A stretch of 64,000 nucleotides of DNA from Flavobacterium sp. 1 (GCF_002797935.1 NZ_PGER01000001.1:4464001-4528000); one strand, 5' to 3'. Positions 1 to 10,590 are shown, counted from the first letter of the stretch. The notes: generated from the letters alone by a model not told the origin. Made by a program: numbers and translations.

Positions 1-1
1 T

Positions 2-1573
2 GCAGAAAAAAGTGCAACGCAGTTTTTGGCCAATAATCAAATCGATTGGAATGCTTTGTATTATGCCAATCAGTCTCCGGTTTTGGATGCGAATGGAAAA
101 GTAATTGGGTATATTCCCAGCAAAAGTAATTATGTTTTGTACAAAGACCGTACAGATGATCAGACAATAACTGCCAATTCAACCTTTAATACGCAAGTAA
201 ACGACAATCTTTACTTGACTGCAGGCGGTTTTTTCAGTTATTTAAAATCGCATAATTATCAGCAATTGACGGATTTATTAGGTGGTTTGTATTTTGATGA
301 CATCGATGTGTTTTACAATGGAGATCAAGCACAATCAGATTTGAATCATCCCGACAGACAAGTAGTAGAAGGAGATACTTATGGTTACAATTTTAATTAT
401 CTGGCCAATACATTAAACCTTTTTACCAATTTTAAATTCACGTATGATAAAGTCGATTTTTATTTGGCGCAAAATTTCATAAGCTCCAATTATCAAAGAG
501 AAGGTTTGTATCAAAACGGAATTTATGCTACCAATTCTTTTGGGAAAAGCAAGAAAGTTCATTTTGATAATTTTGGTTTCAAAGGCGGAATATTGTTTAA
601 AATTTCGGGGAAGCAACAATTGAATTTTAACGGAGCTTATCTTTCTAATGCGCCAACAATCAGGAATGCTTTTCCTAATTCGAGATTAAACAATTCTGTC
701 GTTGCAGGTTTAGAAAATGAAACCATTAACAGTTTAGATGCAAGTTACTTTTTCCGGACTCCAAAGTGGCAAACCCGTTTTTCTCTTTTTTATGCAAGTA
801 TAAAAAACATCACTCAAACTTCTTTTTTTTATGCCGAAGGAATATTTGATGACGGTGCTGGATATGCGAATACCGATGCTTTTGTGAGCCAAACATTAAC
901 GCATTTGGATAAGCAAAATTTGGGAGCCGAGCTGAGTTTGCAATACCAGTTAACCACAACAATAATGACTAATTTTTCGGCAGCTTATGGTCAATATACG
1001 TATAATAGCAATCCCAATATTATCATAACCAATGATGCTCAAACCACAATTGAAAACCAAAATCCCGTGTTTGACTTTGGAATGGCTACATTAAAAAATT
1101 ACCATCAGGCGGGAATGCCACAACAGGCTTATGCTCTTGGAATCGAATATAGAGATCCCAAATATTGGTGGATTGGTGCCAATATCAATTATTTAGCCAA
1201 TAGTTTTATAGATATTTCGCCTATTTCCAGAACGGAAACATTCTATAAAAACCCAGCCAGTGGTTTCAATTTCCCTGAAGCTTCAGAGGAAAGAGCAAGA
1301 GAGCTATTAAAACAAGAGGAATTCGATCCCATGACTTTGTTAAACATTTCGGGAGGGAAATCATGGAAAATAAAAGGTAAGAACATTGGGCTTTTTGCAA
1401 CGTTAAATAATGTTTTGGACTTGAAGTACAAAACTGGAGGATATGAGCAAGCCAGAAATGCAAATTTCAGGCAACTCAATCAGGACGTTTCCAGCGGGAC
1501 ACCCAATTTTGGGAACAAATATTTTTACGGTTATGGGCGAACGTATTTTGTAAACCTGTACATCAATTTATAA
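2..1573 (+). CDS. TonB-dependent receptor, C-terminal part (5' end outside window)
   Basis: The frame is open from base 2, so the gene starts upstream of the window; an ATG/TTG inside this stretch is not its true start. The protein shows alternating aromatic beta-strands (YLTAGGFFSYL, FYLAQNFIS, YWWIGANINYLA) and ends in an aromatic strand (RTYFVNLYINL), as expected for the 22-strand outer-membrane barrel of TonB-dependent receptors. It would take up an unidentified substrate using TonB/ExbBD energy. The DUF5689 lipoprotein gene follows after 19 bases, so the two are probably one operon. The plug domain, and hence any substrate clue, is missing. Confidence 0.85.
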   Translation, partial: AEKSATQFLANNQIDWNALYYANQSPVLDANGKVIGYIPSKSNYVLYKDRTDDQTITANSTFNTQVNDNLYLTAGGFFSYLKSHNYQQLTDLLGGLYFDDIDVFYNGDQAQSDLNHPDRQVVEGDTYGYNFNYLANTLNLFTNFKFTYDKVDFYLAQNFISSNYQREGLYQNGIYATNSFGKSKKVHFDNFGFKGGILFKISGKQQLNFNGAYLSNAPTIRNAFPNSRLNNSVVAGLENETINSLDASYFFRTPKWQTRFSLFYASIKNITQTSFFYAEGIFDDGAGYANTDAFVSQTLTHLDKQNLGAELSLQYQLTTTIMTNFSAAYGQYTYNSNPNIIITNDAQTTIENQNPVFDFGMATLKNYHQAGMPQQAYALGIEYRDPKYWWIGANINYLANSFIDISPISRTETFYKNPASGFNFPEASEERARELLKQEEFDPMTLLNISGGKSWKIKGKNIGLFATLNNVLDLKYKTGGYEQARNANFRQLNQDVSSGTPNFGNKYFYGYGRTYFVNLYINL

Positions 1574-1592
1574 ATTTTAAAAATAAAAGAAT

Positions 1593-2942
1593 ATGAAGCT
1601 GCAATTCTACACTGTTTTTTTAGTAATTACGATCATTTTTGGCAGTTGCACCAAGGAGGAATTCGATGTGCCAAAACTCTCTTGCAACCAGCCCGATCTG
1701 AAAGTAAACCGTACCGTTGAAGAAGTTCGTGCCGTGACAAATTCTATAGTTACGCAATATACTTATGATGATATTATTGAAGCCTATGTAGTTTCCAGTG
1801 ATGGAGGGGGAAATTTTTTTAAGACTATTTCGTTTCAGACTTTGGCAACGGCTACAATGCCAGCGACAGGTTTTAGTGTTCCTGTAGATGCTTCAAATAC
1901 CTATATTGACTTCAGATTAGGCAATAAAGTTTATATCAAAATGAAGAATCAATACACTGATATTTATTTTGGAGGAATGCGAGTTGGAGGTATTTATGTC
2001 AATACGTATAATGAAGGAGGCGTTGGCCGAATTTCTCCAAACGATTATAAAAAAGTACTGAATGCTTCTTGTACAATGGTAGATGAGGAATTATTGGTCC
2101 GTTCGATTTCTATACCCGATTTACTGCATGATACGAATATCAATACTTTGGTGGAATTGTCTGAGGTGCAATTTACAAAAGAGGCTATCGGACGGCATTA
2201 TTATGAAGAATCCAATGATGTTGGAGGAGGAACAAATTGGAATTTAATGGATAAATTAGGGAATCAGGTGTTGTTTCGCACTAGCAGTTTTGCTGATTTT
2301 TCCGATAAAATTATTCCTGATGGAAGCGGAAAAGTACGCGGGGTATTAACTAAATTTGGTTCGGATTATCAGTTATTAGCAAGATCCGAAAGGGATGTAA
2401 TGATTACGGGTACAGCTTCTGTCCCGTTCTTTTCTGAAAATTTTCAAAGTGTCGAAACCAATACTAAACTCAATCTTCCGGGCTGGGCAAATTTAGTTCA
2501 AAAAGGGACAAAGTATTGGATTGGAACTGTGTATGCCGGAAATGGTTATGCCGAGTTTAATACGACAGGAACCAAAGTTGTCTCTAATGTGGCTTGGCTG
2601 ATTTCTCCAAAAATTGATATGGATTTGCATACCAATGAAGTACTCACTTTCAGATCGGCACAGCATCACTTAGATGTAGATTCTTCTTTAAATTCATTAG
2701 AAGTATATGTCTCAACCAATTTTGACGGATTGAATATTGCCAAAGCTACTTGGACGCAGCTCAAGGTTGTATTGCCTAAACAGGCCACGCCTTGGTATCA
2801 GTTTGTGGGTTCTGGAGGAGTGGATTTATCAGCATATAAAGGAAAAATAAATATTGCATTCAAATATACGGGATCAGGAAAAGACCTTGCTTTGGATGGT
2901 GCCTTTCAAGTAGACGATGTGCAGATTTATGGAGATAAATAA
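1593..2942 (+). CDS. DUF5689 domain surface lipoprotein
   Basis: The 449-residue product begins with a lipoprotein signal peptide (hydrophobic FLVITIIFG, then lipobox GSC with Cys near residue 19). The segment that follows (VEEVRAVTNS, EAYVVSSDGGGNFFKTI) matches the DUF5689 domain. The C-terminal half (PFFSENFQSVE, GWANL, LISPKIDM, VDDVQIYGD) looks like a choice-of-anchor J jelly-roll domain. Such proteins are commonly encoded beside TonB-dependent receptors in Bacteroidota and are likely their surface partners. Ligand unknown. Confidence 0.8.
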   Translation: MKLQFYTVFLVITIIFGSCTKEEFDVPKLSCNQPDLKVNRTVEEVRAVTNSIVTQYTYDDIIEAYVVSSDGGGNFFKTISFQTLATATMPATGFSVPVDASNTYIDFRLGNKVYIKMKNQYTDIYFGGMRVGGIYVNTYNEGGVGRISPNDYKKVLNASCTMVDEELLVRSISIPDLLHDTNINTLVELSEVQFTKEAIGRHYYEESNDVGGGTNWNLMDKLGNQVLFRTSSFADFSDKIIPDGSGKVRGVLTKFGSDYQLLARSERDVMITGTASVPFFSENFQSVETNTKLNLPGWANLVQKGTKYWIGTVYAGNGYAEFNTTGTKVVSNVAWLISPKIDMDLHTNEVLTFRSAQHHLDVDSSLNSLEVYVSTNFDGLNIAKATWTQLKVVLPKQATPWYQFVGSGGVDLSAYKGKINIAFKYTGSGKDLALDGAFQVDDVQIYGDK

Positions 2943-2995
2943 AGTATATGGTTTGAAAATTAAATGTTCACAGTCTTTCAGCAAGACCTTAATTT

Positions 2996-3751
2996 TTATT
3001 CAAATTTTTTCACTTCGAATATTTCTCCGTCAAAAACTCCATAAGTAAAATAACTAATCCAATCGCCGAGGTTAACATATTCTGAGTTTTCGCCTACCTC
3101 TTTAATCATTGGCAGATGGCGGTGTCCAAACACAAAATAGTTATAGTGCTTAGTTTCCAGTTTTCGCTTGGCATAAAGTATTAGCCACTCGTTTTCATCT
3201 CCTAGGAATTTGACATCAGCATCGCCAGAAATCAGTTTGTTTTTAACAGAAAGGTATTGTGCCAATTTCATTCCAAGATCCGGATGAAGCCAGCGGTATA
3301 ACCACTTAGATAACGGATTGGTGAATACCTTTTTCATCCGTTTGTATCCTTTGTCGCCAGGACCTTTACCATCACCATGTCCAATTAAAAAGGTTTTATC
3401 GGCAAAAGTAAATTCTCTGTTATCGTGGTAAACAGGAATGTTCAATTCGGTTTCAAAATAATCAGCCATCCATAAATCATGGTTTCCCACAAAGAAATAA
3501 ATAGGAATTCCGCTGTCGCGAATTTCGGCCAGTTTGCCTAAAACACGGACAAATCCTTTGGGAACAACGGTTTTGTATTCGAACCAAAAATCAAATAAAT
3601 CACCTAAAAGAAATATCGCTTCGGCATCGTCTTTTACTTCATTTAGCCAAGCGACAAACTTTTGCTCTCTAGGAAAACTCAATTCGGGAGTTGGCGCACC
3701 AAAATGCTGATCGGAAGCGAAATAGATTTTTTTATTATTTGGTAATTGCAT
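2996..3751 (-). CDS. lpxH: UDP-2,3-diacylglucosamine diphosphatase-like metallophosphoesterase
   Basis: A 251-residue calcineurin-like phosphoesterase with all metal-binding blocks in order: ASDQHFG (residues 12-18), GDLFDFWFEY, GNHDLWM, GHGDG and a C-terminal FGHRHLP. The GDLFDFW and GNHD pattern is typical of LpxH, which removes UMP from UDP-diacylglucosamine in lipid A synthesis at the inner membrane. Bacteroidota carry related paralogues, so the exact substrate is inferred. It lies 15 bases downstream of the queD-like gene and is probably co-transcribed with it. Confidence 0.75.
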   Translation of the reverse strand: MQLPNNKKIYFASDQHFGAPTPELSFPREQKFVAWLNEVKDDAEAIFLLGDLFDFWFEYKTVVPKGFVRVLGKLAEIRDSGIPIYFFVGNHDLWMADYFETELNIPVYHDNREFTFADKTFLIGHGDGKGPGDKGYKRMKKVFTNPLSKWLYRWLHPDLGMKLAQYLSVKNKLISGDADVKFLGDENEWLILYAKRKLETKHYNYFVFGHRHLPMIKEVGENSEYVNLGDWISYFTYGVFDGEIFEVKKFE

Positions 3752-3766
3752 GAACTACATTATTAA

Positions 3767-4219
3767 TTATTGATTATCACTTGCAAACCATTCAGCAAAT
3801 GAAGATTCGGTTTCTTGCAATTTTAAAGAGAAGAGTTTAATGTTTTCGGGTAATCGGCGGATAATTCTTTGAGAAAAATCGACTACCATATTTTCACTTG
3901 TGGGCTGGTAATCTACCAAAATTACGTGATGATCACGGGATTTTAGTTCCTTTGCCAATTCAATATGAGGAGTTGTTTCATTGAAAACAGTAGCATGATC
4001 AAACTGATCGACAATCTCTTCTTTTACAATTTTTTTCAGATCCGAAAAATCAATGACCATACCAAACTTTACATTATTGCGGTCGGTGATTGGTTTTCCA
4101 ATAACGGTAACAGATAATTTATAACTGTGGCCATGCACATTTTTACACTTTCCGTCGTAACCGTACAAAGCGTGGCCTGTTTCAAAATTAAACTGTTTGG
4201 TAATTCTAATATTGCTCAT
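3767..4219 (-). CDS. queD: 6-carboxytetrahydropterin synthase / 6-pyruvoyl-tetrahydropterin synthase family
   Basis: The 150-residue protein has the family zinc histidines (FETGHAL near residue 16, VHGHSY near residues 29-34), the catalytic Cys in GKCKNVHG, the DFSDLK motif and a C-terminal LQETESSFAEW with the substrate Glu. Bacterial members make 6-carboxy-tetrahydropterin for queuosine synthesis. No other queuosine genes are visible, so the pterin product is inferred from family only. It is the first gene of a pair with the lpxH-like gene. Confidence 0.85.
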   Translation of the reverse strand: MSNIRITKQFNFETGHALYGYDGKCKNVHGHSYKLSVTVIGKPITDRNNVKFGMVIDFSDLKKIVKEEIVDQFDHATVFNETTPHIELAKELKSRDHHVILVDYQPTSENMVVDFSQRIIRRLPENIKLFSLKLQETESSFAEWFASDNQ

Positions 4220-4301
4220 TGAAGTTCTATTTTGAGTGCAAATTTAATGAATTCACATGAGAAATGACCATTAAAAAGCGGGTTTCAGTCTTCTAAATCC
4301 C

Positions 4302-4388
4302 TAGCCCTGATGGAAGCGGCATCCTTTTTATAAAGCAATTTTTCTTTGCTTTATAAAAAGATATAGCGGACAGCAGGAAATAGCTCCT
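4302..4388 (+). repeat. Intergenic hairpin repeat, family A copy 1
   Basis: The element begins TAGCCCTGATGGAAGCG and ends GCGGACAGCAGG...AGCTCCT around a perfect-looking stem (CTTTTTATAAAGCAA paired with TTGCTTTATAAAAAG). Related sequences with the same outer blocks but different stems occur at 16958-17027, 47693-47838 and 55657-55726. It sits between the divergent queD and Ig-like lipoprotein genes. Confidence 0.75.
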
Positions 4389-4458
4389 AATAATTGGCAA
4401 AATATTTCGATTACAGTAAATATAATTGTTATTTTGTAGAATCAAATTTTAGCTGATT

Positions 4459-6138
4459 ATGTTCAAAAAACATTTTAAATATATTCCTTTTTTACTTCTG
4501 ATTTTTTTTATAAGCTGTGCCAAAAGGGGCTCCATTACTGGTGGTTTGAAAGACACTATTGCGCCTACATTGAAATCCAGTTATCCTGAAAATTATTCTG
4601 TCAAGTTTACTGGAAATAAAATCAAACTTACTTTTAACGAAAATGTCAAGCTTAAAAATTTAAATAAGCAATTGATTATTTCGCCGCCAATGAAGAATGA
4701 ACCAGAAATCCTTCCGACAACTCCAACAAAAACATTAACGATTACCATAAATGATACTTTAGCACCCAATACAACGTATAGTATGAATTTTGGTCAAAGT
4801 ATTGCCGATAATAATGAGGGAAATCCATATAATCAATTTAAATATGTGTTTTCAACTGGAGATTATATCGATTCATTAGCTCTTGGAGGAAGGGTAAAAG
4901 ATGCGCATGAGAAAGAAGTGGCTTCATTTGTTTCGATTATGCTTTATGAAGCGAATGAAAAATTTAATGATTCTACGATTTATAAAGAAAATCCCCGCTA
5001 CATTACCAATACATTGGATAGCTTGAAAACGTTTCGTTTGGAAAATTTAAAAGCTGGTAAATACTTTCTGGTTGCTATGAAAGATAATAACAACAATAAT
5101 AAATTCAATCCAAAATCGGATTTAATTGGCTTTAACAAACAAATTATTACCATACCTAATGATACGGTTTTTGAATTGGAATTATTTAAAGAAACACTTC
5201 CTTTTAAAGCTAATAAGCCAAGCCAAGCTTCTGGAAACCGATTAATCGTAGGTTATGAAGGAAATCCCGGAAGGAATGGCGAATTGACCAAACTTACTTT
5301 GAAAAATCAAAAAGAAATAATACCTGCGATAATTACTAAAATGAGTAAAAAAGACTCTCTGCAGGTTTGGTACAAACCGATGAAAGCTGATTCTCTTTCA
5401 CTAAATATTACAAAAGACAAATACTCAAAAAATTATGCTTTTAAAATTAAAAAACAGAAAAACGACACTTTAAGCATCAAAGCATTGCAAGCTGGGTCTT
5501 TGAATTTTAGAGACCGATTTACGCTGGAATCCAGCCTTCCTTTGGTGGATTTTGACAAATCTAAAATGACGCTTATCAACAAAGATTCGGTTGCTGTTCC
5601 ATTTACCACAGCTTATGATGAATTTAACCAGCAGTTGTATGTTGATTTTAAAATTGAAGAAGCACAGAAATATAATTTCAAGATGATGCCTGGTGCTGTG
5701 ACCGATTTTTTTGAAAAAAAGAATGACACTTTATCTTTTAAAACAGAGACTAGAAATTTTTCTGATTATGGGAGTATGATTCTCACCTTAAAAAATGTGA
5801 ACCGTTTTCCTGTTATTATTGAATTGACAAATGACAAAGGAGATATAATAAAAGCAAGTGAATATACTGAAGGTAAAACAGAAATTGAATTTAATTTGCT
5901 TGAGCCAAGTGTATATGGCATTCGAGCCATTTATGATGACAATAAAAACAAGGAATGGGACACGGGAAGTTATCTTGAAAAACGACAAACCGAAGAAGTT
6001 GTTTATTATTCTAAAGAAATAAACCTTCATGCTAATTTTGACATGCATGAAACCTTCGATTTAAGTATTCCTTATACTCCAGAAGTCAAAAAGAAAAAGC
6101 CTAAAGAAAAAGAAAAGTCCAAAAAGAGTTCATTCTAA
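4459..6138 (+). CDS. Ig-like (Big_5) domain lipoprotein
   Basis: A 559-residue lipoprotein: the signal peptide runs to the lipobox ISC with Cys at residue 20. An N-terminal Big_5-like bacterial Ig domain follows (IAPTLKSSYPENYSVKF, ITFNENVKL-type strands, LAPNTTYSMNFG). The middle contains D-rich metal-binding-like loops (KDNNNNNKFNPKSD and DDNKNKEWDTGS), which recall SdrD_B or EF-hand-like calcium loops. The C-terminus is a Lys/Glu-rich tail (KKKKPKEKEKSKK). The family is widespread in Flavobacteria with no assigned function. The stop overlaps the convergent amidase gene by 9 bases. Confidence 0.75.
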   Translation: MFKKHFKYIPFLLLIFFISCAKRGSITGGLKDTIAPTLKSSYPENYSVKFTGNKIKLTFNENVKLKNLNKQLIISPPMKNEPEILPTTPTKTLTITINDTLAPNTTYSMNFGQSIADNNEGNPYNQFKYVFSTGDYIDSLALGGRVKDAHEKEVASFVSIMLYEANEKFNDSTIYKENPRYITNTLDSLKTFRLENLKAGKYFLVAMKDNNNNNKFNPKSDLIGFNKQIITIPNDTVFELELFKETLPFKANKPSQASGNRLIVGYEGNPGRNGELTKLTLKNQKEIIPAIITKMSKKDSLQVWYKPMKADSLSLNITKDKYSKNYAFKIKKQKNDTLSIKALQAGSLNFRDRFTLESSLPLVDFDKSKMTLINKDSVAVPFTTAYDEFNQQLYVDFKIEEAQKYNFKMMPGAVTDFFEKKNDTLSFKTETRNFSDYGSMILTLKNVNRFPVIIELTNDKGDIIKASEYTEGKTEIEFNLLEPSVYGIRAIYDDNKNKEWDTGSYLEKRQTEEVVYYSKEINLHANFDMHETFDLSIPYTPEVKKKKPKEKEKSKKSSF

Positions 6139-6894
6139 AACAAATGAATCCCGATCTCTTAAAAAATTGAATTTTTTGCGAAATGAAATTAGTTCAGCTT
6201 TATCTAATTTGACAATAAAAACACCTTTAGACTCTACAGGTTCCAACATGTAATCTCCTAAGAAATTAATCGATTGGGAATGTCCATTGTGCTGAAATTT
6301 ATTATCATCTTCGCCAATTCTATTGACTCCGACTACATAACACATGTTTTCTATGGCACGTGCTTTTAGTAAAGCATCCCAAGCATTTATTCTTATTTTT
6401 GGCCAATTGGCAACATAAATCAATACATCATAATCTTCTGCATTTCGGGCAAAAACAGGGAAACGCAAATCATAACAAATCAAAGGGCAAATCTTCCAGC
6501 CTTTATATTCAATAATTAATTTTTTGGTGCCGGCTGTATAGACTTCGTTTTCCCCCGCCAGCGTAAACAAGTGCTTTTTGTCGTAAAACCGAATTTCTCC
6601 TGAGGGAAAAACAAAAACTAGCCGGTTGTAGAAATTTCCTTTTTCGGTGATAACTAGACTTCCTGTAATGGCCATGTCTTTGGCTTTCGCTAAATGTATG
6701 AGCCAAGTTATTGTTTCGCCTTGCATGGTTTCGGCAACATTTTGTGGATTCATCGTAAATCCTGAAGTGAACATTTCTGGAAGTACAATCAAATCAACGT
6801 CATCAGTAATGCCATTAATTTTTTTTTCGAAATGATTTCGGTTTTCTTTTGGGTTTTCCCAGAATAAAGAGGATTGAATGAGTGCAATTTTCAT
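6130..6894 (-). CDS. Carbon-nitrogen hydrolase, omega-amidase (Nit2/YafV) type
   Basis: The 254-residue nitrilase-superfamily enzyme has the full Glu-Lys-Cys triad: LPEMFTSGF (Glu), DKKHLFTLAGE (Lys) and ICYDLRFPVF (Cys). The KHLF...AGE and CYDLRFP blocks are those of omega-amidases such as Nit2 and E. coli YafV, which hydrolyse 2-oxoglutaramate and related omega-amides in methionine salvage. It is cytoplasmic with no signal peptide. It lies downstream of the sdhB terminator, and its 3' end overlaps the convergent lipoprotein gene by 9 bases. Confidence 0.85.
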   Translation of the reverse strand: MKIALIQSSLFWENPKENRNHFEKKINGITDDVDLIVLPEMFTSGFTMNPQNVAETMQGETITWLIHLAKAKDMAITGSLVITEKGNFYNRLVFVFPSGEIRFYDKKHLFTLAGENEVYTAGTKKLIIEYKGWKICPLICYDLRFPVFARNAEDYDVLIYVANWPKIRINAWDALLKARAIENMCYVVGVNRIGEDDNKFQHNGHSQSINFLGDYMLEPVESKGVFIVKLDKAELISFRKKFNFLRDRDSFVLE

Positions 6895-6968
6895 TCTATA
6901 AAATTAGTAAAAATTGACACATTGATGACACGAAATTGATTTAACAGATTCAAATGTTTGGTTCAATA

Positions 6969-7003
6969 AAAAAAACGCATCCAAATTAATGAATGCGTTT
7001 TTG
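6969..7003 (-). terminator. Terminator of the sdh operon
   Basis: An inverted repeat (AAAAAACGCAT with ATGCGTTTTT) with A/T tails lies 20-55 bases past the sdhB stop. It separates the sdh operon from the amidase gene. Confidence 0.75.
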
Positions 7004-7023
7004 TTATAATAATTTTTGAAATA

Positions 7024-7785
7024 CTATTTCAAACTTGCTGACAAATATTCTCTGTTCATACGAGCAATGTTCTCCAAAGAAATTCCTTTAGGACATTCAA
7101 CCTCACAAGCTCCAGTATTGGTACAGTTACCAAAACCTTCTTCATCCATTTGACGAACCATGTTCAATACACGGTTTGTAGCTTCCACTTTTCCTTGCGG
7201 TAATAATGCATATTGTGAAACTTTTGCTCCAACAAATAACATAGCAGAACCATTTTTACAAGTTGCCACACAAGCACCGCAACCGATACAAGCCGCGGCC
7301 TCAAATGCTTTATCAGCGTCGTCTTTAGGAACTGGAATAGTATTGGCATCGATAGTGTTTCCAGATGTATTCACTGAAACGAATCCTCCCGCTTGTTGAA
7401 TTCTGTCAAAAGCTGTTCTGTCTACAATTAAATCTTTAATTACTGGGAAAGCTGCAGAACGCCAAGGCTCTATAACGATCGTATCTCCGTCATTGAACAT
7501 TCTCATGTGTAATTGACAAGTAGTGATTCCAGTATCTGGTCCGTGTGCACGTCCGTTGATATACAAAGAACACATTCCGCAGATTCCTTCACGACAATCG
7601 TGGTCAAATGCGATTGGTTCTTTTCTTTCGTTTACTAATTGTTCGTTCAATTGGTCTAACATTTCCAAAAAGGAACTTGCCGTAGAGACATCGTTCAATT
7701 TGTATGTTTCCATTTTTCCTTTTTCTTTGGAGTTTTTTTGACGCCAAATTTGAAGGCTTATATTGATATTTTTTGCTGCGCTCAT
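7024..7785 (-). CDS. sdhB: Succinate dehydrogenase / fumarate reductase iron-sulfur subunit
   Basis: A 253-residue subunit with a [2Fe-2S] ligand set (CREGICGMC then TTCQ), a first cluster motif [11 protein letters not shown] and a second C-terminal set [15 protein letters not shown]. These carry electrons from the SdhA flavin through [2Fe-2S], [4Fe-4S] and [3Fe-4S] centres to menaquinone. It is the last gene of sdhC-sdhA-sdhB, beginning 7 bases after the sdhA stop. Confidence 0.97.
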   Translation of the reverse strand: MSAAKNINISLQIWRQKNSKEKGKMETYKLNDVSTASSFLEMLDQLNEQLVNERKEPIAFDHDCREGICGMCSLYINGRAHGPDTGITTCQLHMRMFNDGDTIVIEPWRSAAFPVIKDLIVDRTAFDRIQQAGGFVSVNTSGNTIDANTIPVPKDDADKAFEAAACIGCGACVATCKNGSAMLFVGAKVSQYALLPQGKVEATNRVLNMVRQMDEEGFGNCTNTGACEVECPKGISLENIARMNREYLSASLK

Positions 7786-7792
7786 AATTTTT

Positions 7793-9802
7793 TTATTTGT
7801 AATTTCTTGCGGCTATTTTAATAAACTCGTATTTCAATTCTTCTTTGTGAAGCTCTTCATTTTTAATGTCGTATCCTTTGTATTCCCAAGCACCAACAAA
7901 TTTGAAATTTTCGTCATCACGTAAAGTTTCTCCTTCAGCATCCTGATATTCTTCACGGAAATGACCTCCACAAGATTCTTTACGCTGCAAAGCATCAATA
8001 GCCATTAATTGTCCTAATTCAATAAAATCAGCCACACGAAGCGCTTTTTCCAATTCAGGATTCAATTCATCGGAACTTCCTGGAACGTAAACATCTTTGT
8101 AGAATTCCTCTTTTAAAGAGGCGATTTCTCCGATAGCTTCTTGCAACCCTTTCTCATTACGCCCCATTCCAACTTTGTTCCACATAATCAACCCTAAACG
8201 TTTGTGGAAATGATCCACCGTTTTTGTACCATTATTAGAAAGGAATTTATTAATCGAATCTTTTACATTTTTTTCAGCTTCAACGAATTCCGGCAAATCA
8301 GTAGAGATTTTTCCAGTACGAATATCACCTGATAAATAATCAGAAACAGTATAAGGCAATACGAAATAACCGTCGGCTAAACCTTGCATCAAAGCCGAAG
8401 CTCCTAAACGGTTCGCTCCGTGGTCAGAGAAGTTCGCTTCTCCTGCAACGAAACAGCCCGGAATAGTTGATTGTAAGTTATAGTCAACCCAAACACCACC
8501 CATTGTATAGTGAACTGCAGGATAAATTTTCATTGGAGTTTCATAAGGATTCTCATCTGTAATTTTTTGGTACATAGTAAACAAGTTACCATATTTTTCC
8601 TCCAACCATTTTTTTCCTAATGAAAGAATTTCTTCTTGAGAAGGATTATGATTTCCTTTGGCGTAAGCCGTTTGTTTTCCTTTAGATTGAATCTCTGTAG
8701 AGAAATCCAAATAAACTCCTTCATTAGTATCATTAGCTTCAATTCCATGACCTGCGTCACAAACTTCTTTTGCGGCTCTTGAAGCAACATCACGAGGAAC
8801 TAAGTTACCAAATGCTGGATATTTTCTTTCTAGGTAGTAATCTCTATCTTCTTCAGCAATTTGTGTTGGTTTCATTTTACCTGCACGAATCGCTTCAGCA
8901 TCTTCTTTTTTCTTTGGAACCCAAATACGTCCAGAGTTTCTTAAAGACTCAGACATCAATGTCAATTTAGATTGATTGGTTCCGTGAACCGGGATACAAG
9001 TTGGGTGAATTTGTACGTAGCAAGGATTTGCGAACAAAGCTCCTTGTTTGTGGATTTTCCAACCAGCAGTTACATTCGATCCCATTGCGTTTGTAGAAAG
9101 GAAATAAACGTTTCCGTATCCTCCTGTCGCAATAATTACAGCGTGAGCAGAATGTCTTTCGATTTCACCAGTAATCAAATTACGAGCAATAATTCCGCGG
9201 GCTTTTCCATCCACTTTTACCAATTCCAACATTTCGTGACGGTTATACATATCGATTTTTCCTAAACCGATTTGTCTTGATAAAGAAGAATAAGCTCCTA
9301 ATAACAATTGTTGACCAGTTTGTCCAGCAGCATAAAAAGTACGCTGTACTTGTGTACCACCAAAAGAACGGTTGTCCAACATTCCTCCGTAATCACGGGC
9401 AAAAGGAACTCCCTGAGCCACACACTGGTCAATGATGTTTCCAGAAACTTCTGCTAAACGGTGTACGTTTGCTTCACGTGCTCTGTAATCGCCACCTTTG
9501 ATGGTATCATAAAACAAACGGAAAGTACTATCCCCGTCATTTTGATAGTTTTTTGCAGCGTTGATACCTCCTTGGGCAGCGATTGAGTGCGCACGGCGAG
9601 GAGAATCTTGATAACAGAATGCTTTTACATTATATCCCATTTCGGCAAAAGATGCCGCTGCCGAAGCTCCAGCCAATCCTGTACCCACAACGATAATATC
9701 TATTTTTGGTCGGTTGTTTGGAGCAACTAACTTTAAGTGATCTTTATAATCAGTCCATTTTTGTGAAATGTGACCTTCTGGTATTTTAGAATCTAGTTTC
9801 AT
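7793..9802 (-). CDS. sdhA: Succinate dehydrogenase / fumarate reductase flavoprotein subunit
   Basis: The 669-residue protein opens with an FAD Rossmann motif ([13 protein letters not shown] near residue 40) and contains the flavinylation block [14 protein letters not shown], where His carries covalent FAD. The substrate-site motifs [14 protein letters not shown] and [15 protein letters not shown] follow. The length fits the Bacteroidota/epsilon-type SdhA that pairs with a single cytochrome b subunit. It oxidises succinate in the TCA cycle. Confidence 0.97.
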   Translation of the reverse strand: MKLDSKIPEGHISQKWTDYKDHLKLVAPNNRPKIDIIVVGTGLAGASAAASFAEMGYNVKAFCYQDSPRRAHSIAAQGGINAAKNYQNDGDSTFRLFYDTIKGGDYRAREANVHRLAEVSGNIIDQCVAQGVPFARDYGGMLDNRSFGGTQVQRTFYAAGQTGQQLLLGAYSSLSRQIGLGKIDMYNRHEMLELVKVDGKARGIIARNLITGEIERHSAHAVIIATGGYGNVYFLSTNAMGSNVTAGWKIHKQGALFANPCYVQIHPTCIPVHGTNQSKLTLMSESLRNSGRIWVPKKKEDAEAIRAGKMKPTQIAEEDRDYYLERKYPAFGNLVPRDVASRAAKEVCDAGHGIEANDTNEGVYLDFSTEIQSKGKQTAYAKGNHNPSQEEILSLGKKWLEEKYGNLFTMYQKITDENPYETPMKIYPAVHYTMGGVWVDYNLQSTIPGCFVAGEANFSDHGANRLGASALMQGLADGYFVLPYTVSDYLSGDIRTGKISTDLPEFVEAEKNVKDSINKFLSNNGTKTVDHFHKRLGLIMWNKVGMGRNEKGLQEAIGEIASLKEEFYKDVYVPGSSDELNPELEKALRVADFIELGQLMAIDALQRKESCGGHFREEYQDAEGETLRDDENFKFVGAWEYKGYDIKNEELHKEELKYEFIKIAARNYK

Positions 9803-9814
9803 TATAGATTGATA

Positions 9815-10480
9815 TTAATTATTAAAATGATGAAATAACGCAATGAAAATAAATCCAAAAGGAACTATAATTGCAAATGCATAACAAATTTTATGCAATG
9901 ACTTCCCTATTTTGTTATCAAATCCTACAGATTGCAAAGAAGATGTGAAACCATGCCAAAGGTGTAATGCTAATAAAATGAAAGCCACACAATACAATCC
10001 TGTACGAACCGGGCTTTCAAATTTAGCCACTAATTCTCCATAGTATCTTGTTTCTTCGATAGCATTTCCTTCTACATATTTGTACACTATTTCATGAAAC
10101 CAAAAGTCGTACATGTGCAATCCTAAAAAAGCCAACACAACCAAACCAGAAATAATCATATTCCTAGAAGCCCAAGATGAGTTTGCTGCACCGTCAAACT
10201 TTACGTAGGCAACAGGTCTTGCATTTCTGTTTTTCAGTTCCAAAACGAATCCCATAACGAAGTGAAAAACTACTCCCGCAACCAAAACAGGCTGCATAAC
10301 AAATTGTATTAACGGGTTGTAACCCATAAAATGTGACATCGCATTAAATGAATCGGCACTAAAAACCGATACGAAATTAATAAAGAAATGAAGCGATAGA
10401 AACATAATCAAAAAAAGTCCTGAAAGCGCCATAGCTACTTTTTTAGCTATAGACGACTTCAATATTGCAGATTTTGCCAT
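9815..10480 (-). CDS. sdhC: Succinate dehydrogenase cytochrome b subunit (single membrane anchor)
   Basis: The start is taken at the ATG at 10480 (MAKSAILKSS). The longer frame, up to 10519, runs into the -7 promoter element, so its first 13 residues cannot be made from that promoter. The protein is about 221 residues with five hydrophobic helices and the His residues expected for diheme b binding (LHFFINF, VFHFVMG, LGLHMYDF, LALHLWHGF, ALFHH). One fused anchor replaces separate SdhC and SdhD. First gene of the operon. Confidence 0.93.
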   Translation of the reverse strand: MAKSAILKSSIAKKVAMALSGLFLIMFLSLHFFINFVSVFSADSFNAMSHFMGYNPLIQFVMQPVLVAGVVFHFVMGFVLELKNRNARPVAYVKFDGAANSSWASRNMIISGLVVLAFLGLHMYDFWFHEIVYKYVEGNAIEETRYYGELVAKFESPVRTGLYCVAFILLALHLWHGFTSSLQSVGFDNKIGKSLHKICYAFAIIVPFGFIFIALFHHFNN

Positions 10481-10516
10481 AATGATATAAATATTATATT
10501 TTTTTAAAAAGTCGAA

Positions 10517-10547
10517 CAAATTTAGGGTAATTGAGAAAGAATAACAA
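10517..10547 (-). promoter_or_regulatory. Promoter of sdhCAB
   Basis: On the minus strand TTG (10547-10545) is followed after 20 bases by TAAATTTG (10524-10517). This matches the Bacteroidota housekeeping promoter, and it lies 37 bases upstream of the sdhC ATG. Confidence 0.7.
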
Positions 10548-10590
10548 CCAAATATGCAATTTTACTTCGCAATTTATAATCATTTTAAAG

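Noticed and set aside
10481..10519. N-terminal extension of sdhC
   Set aside because: It reaches into the TAAATTTG -7 element, so the transcript would begin downstream of it.
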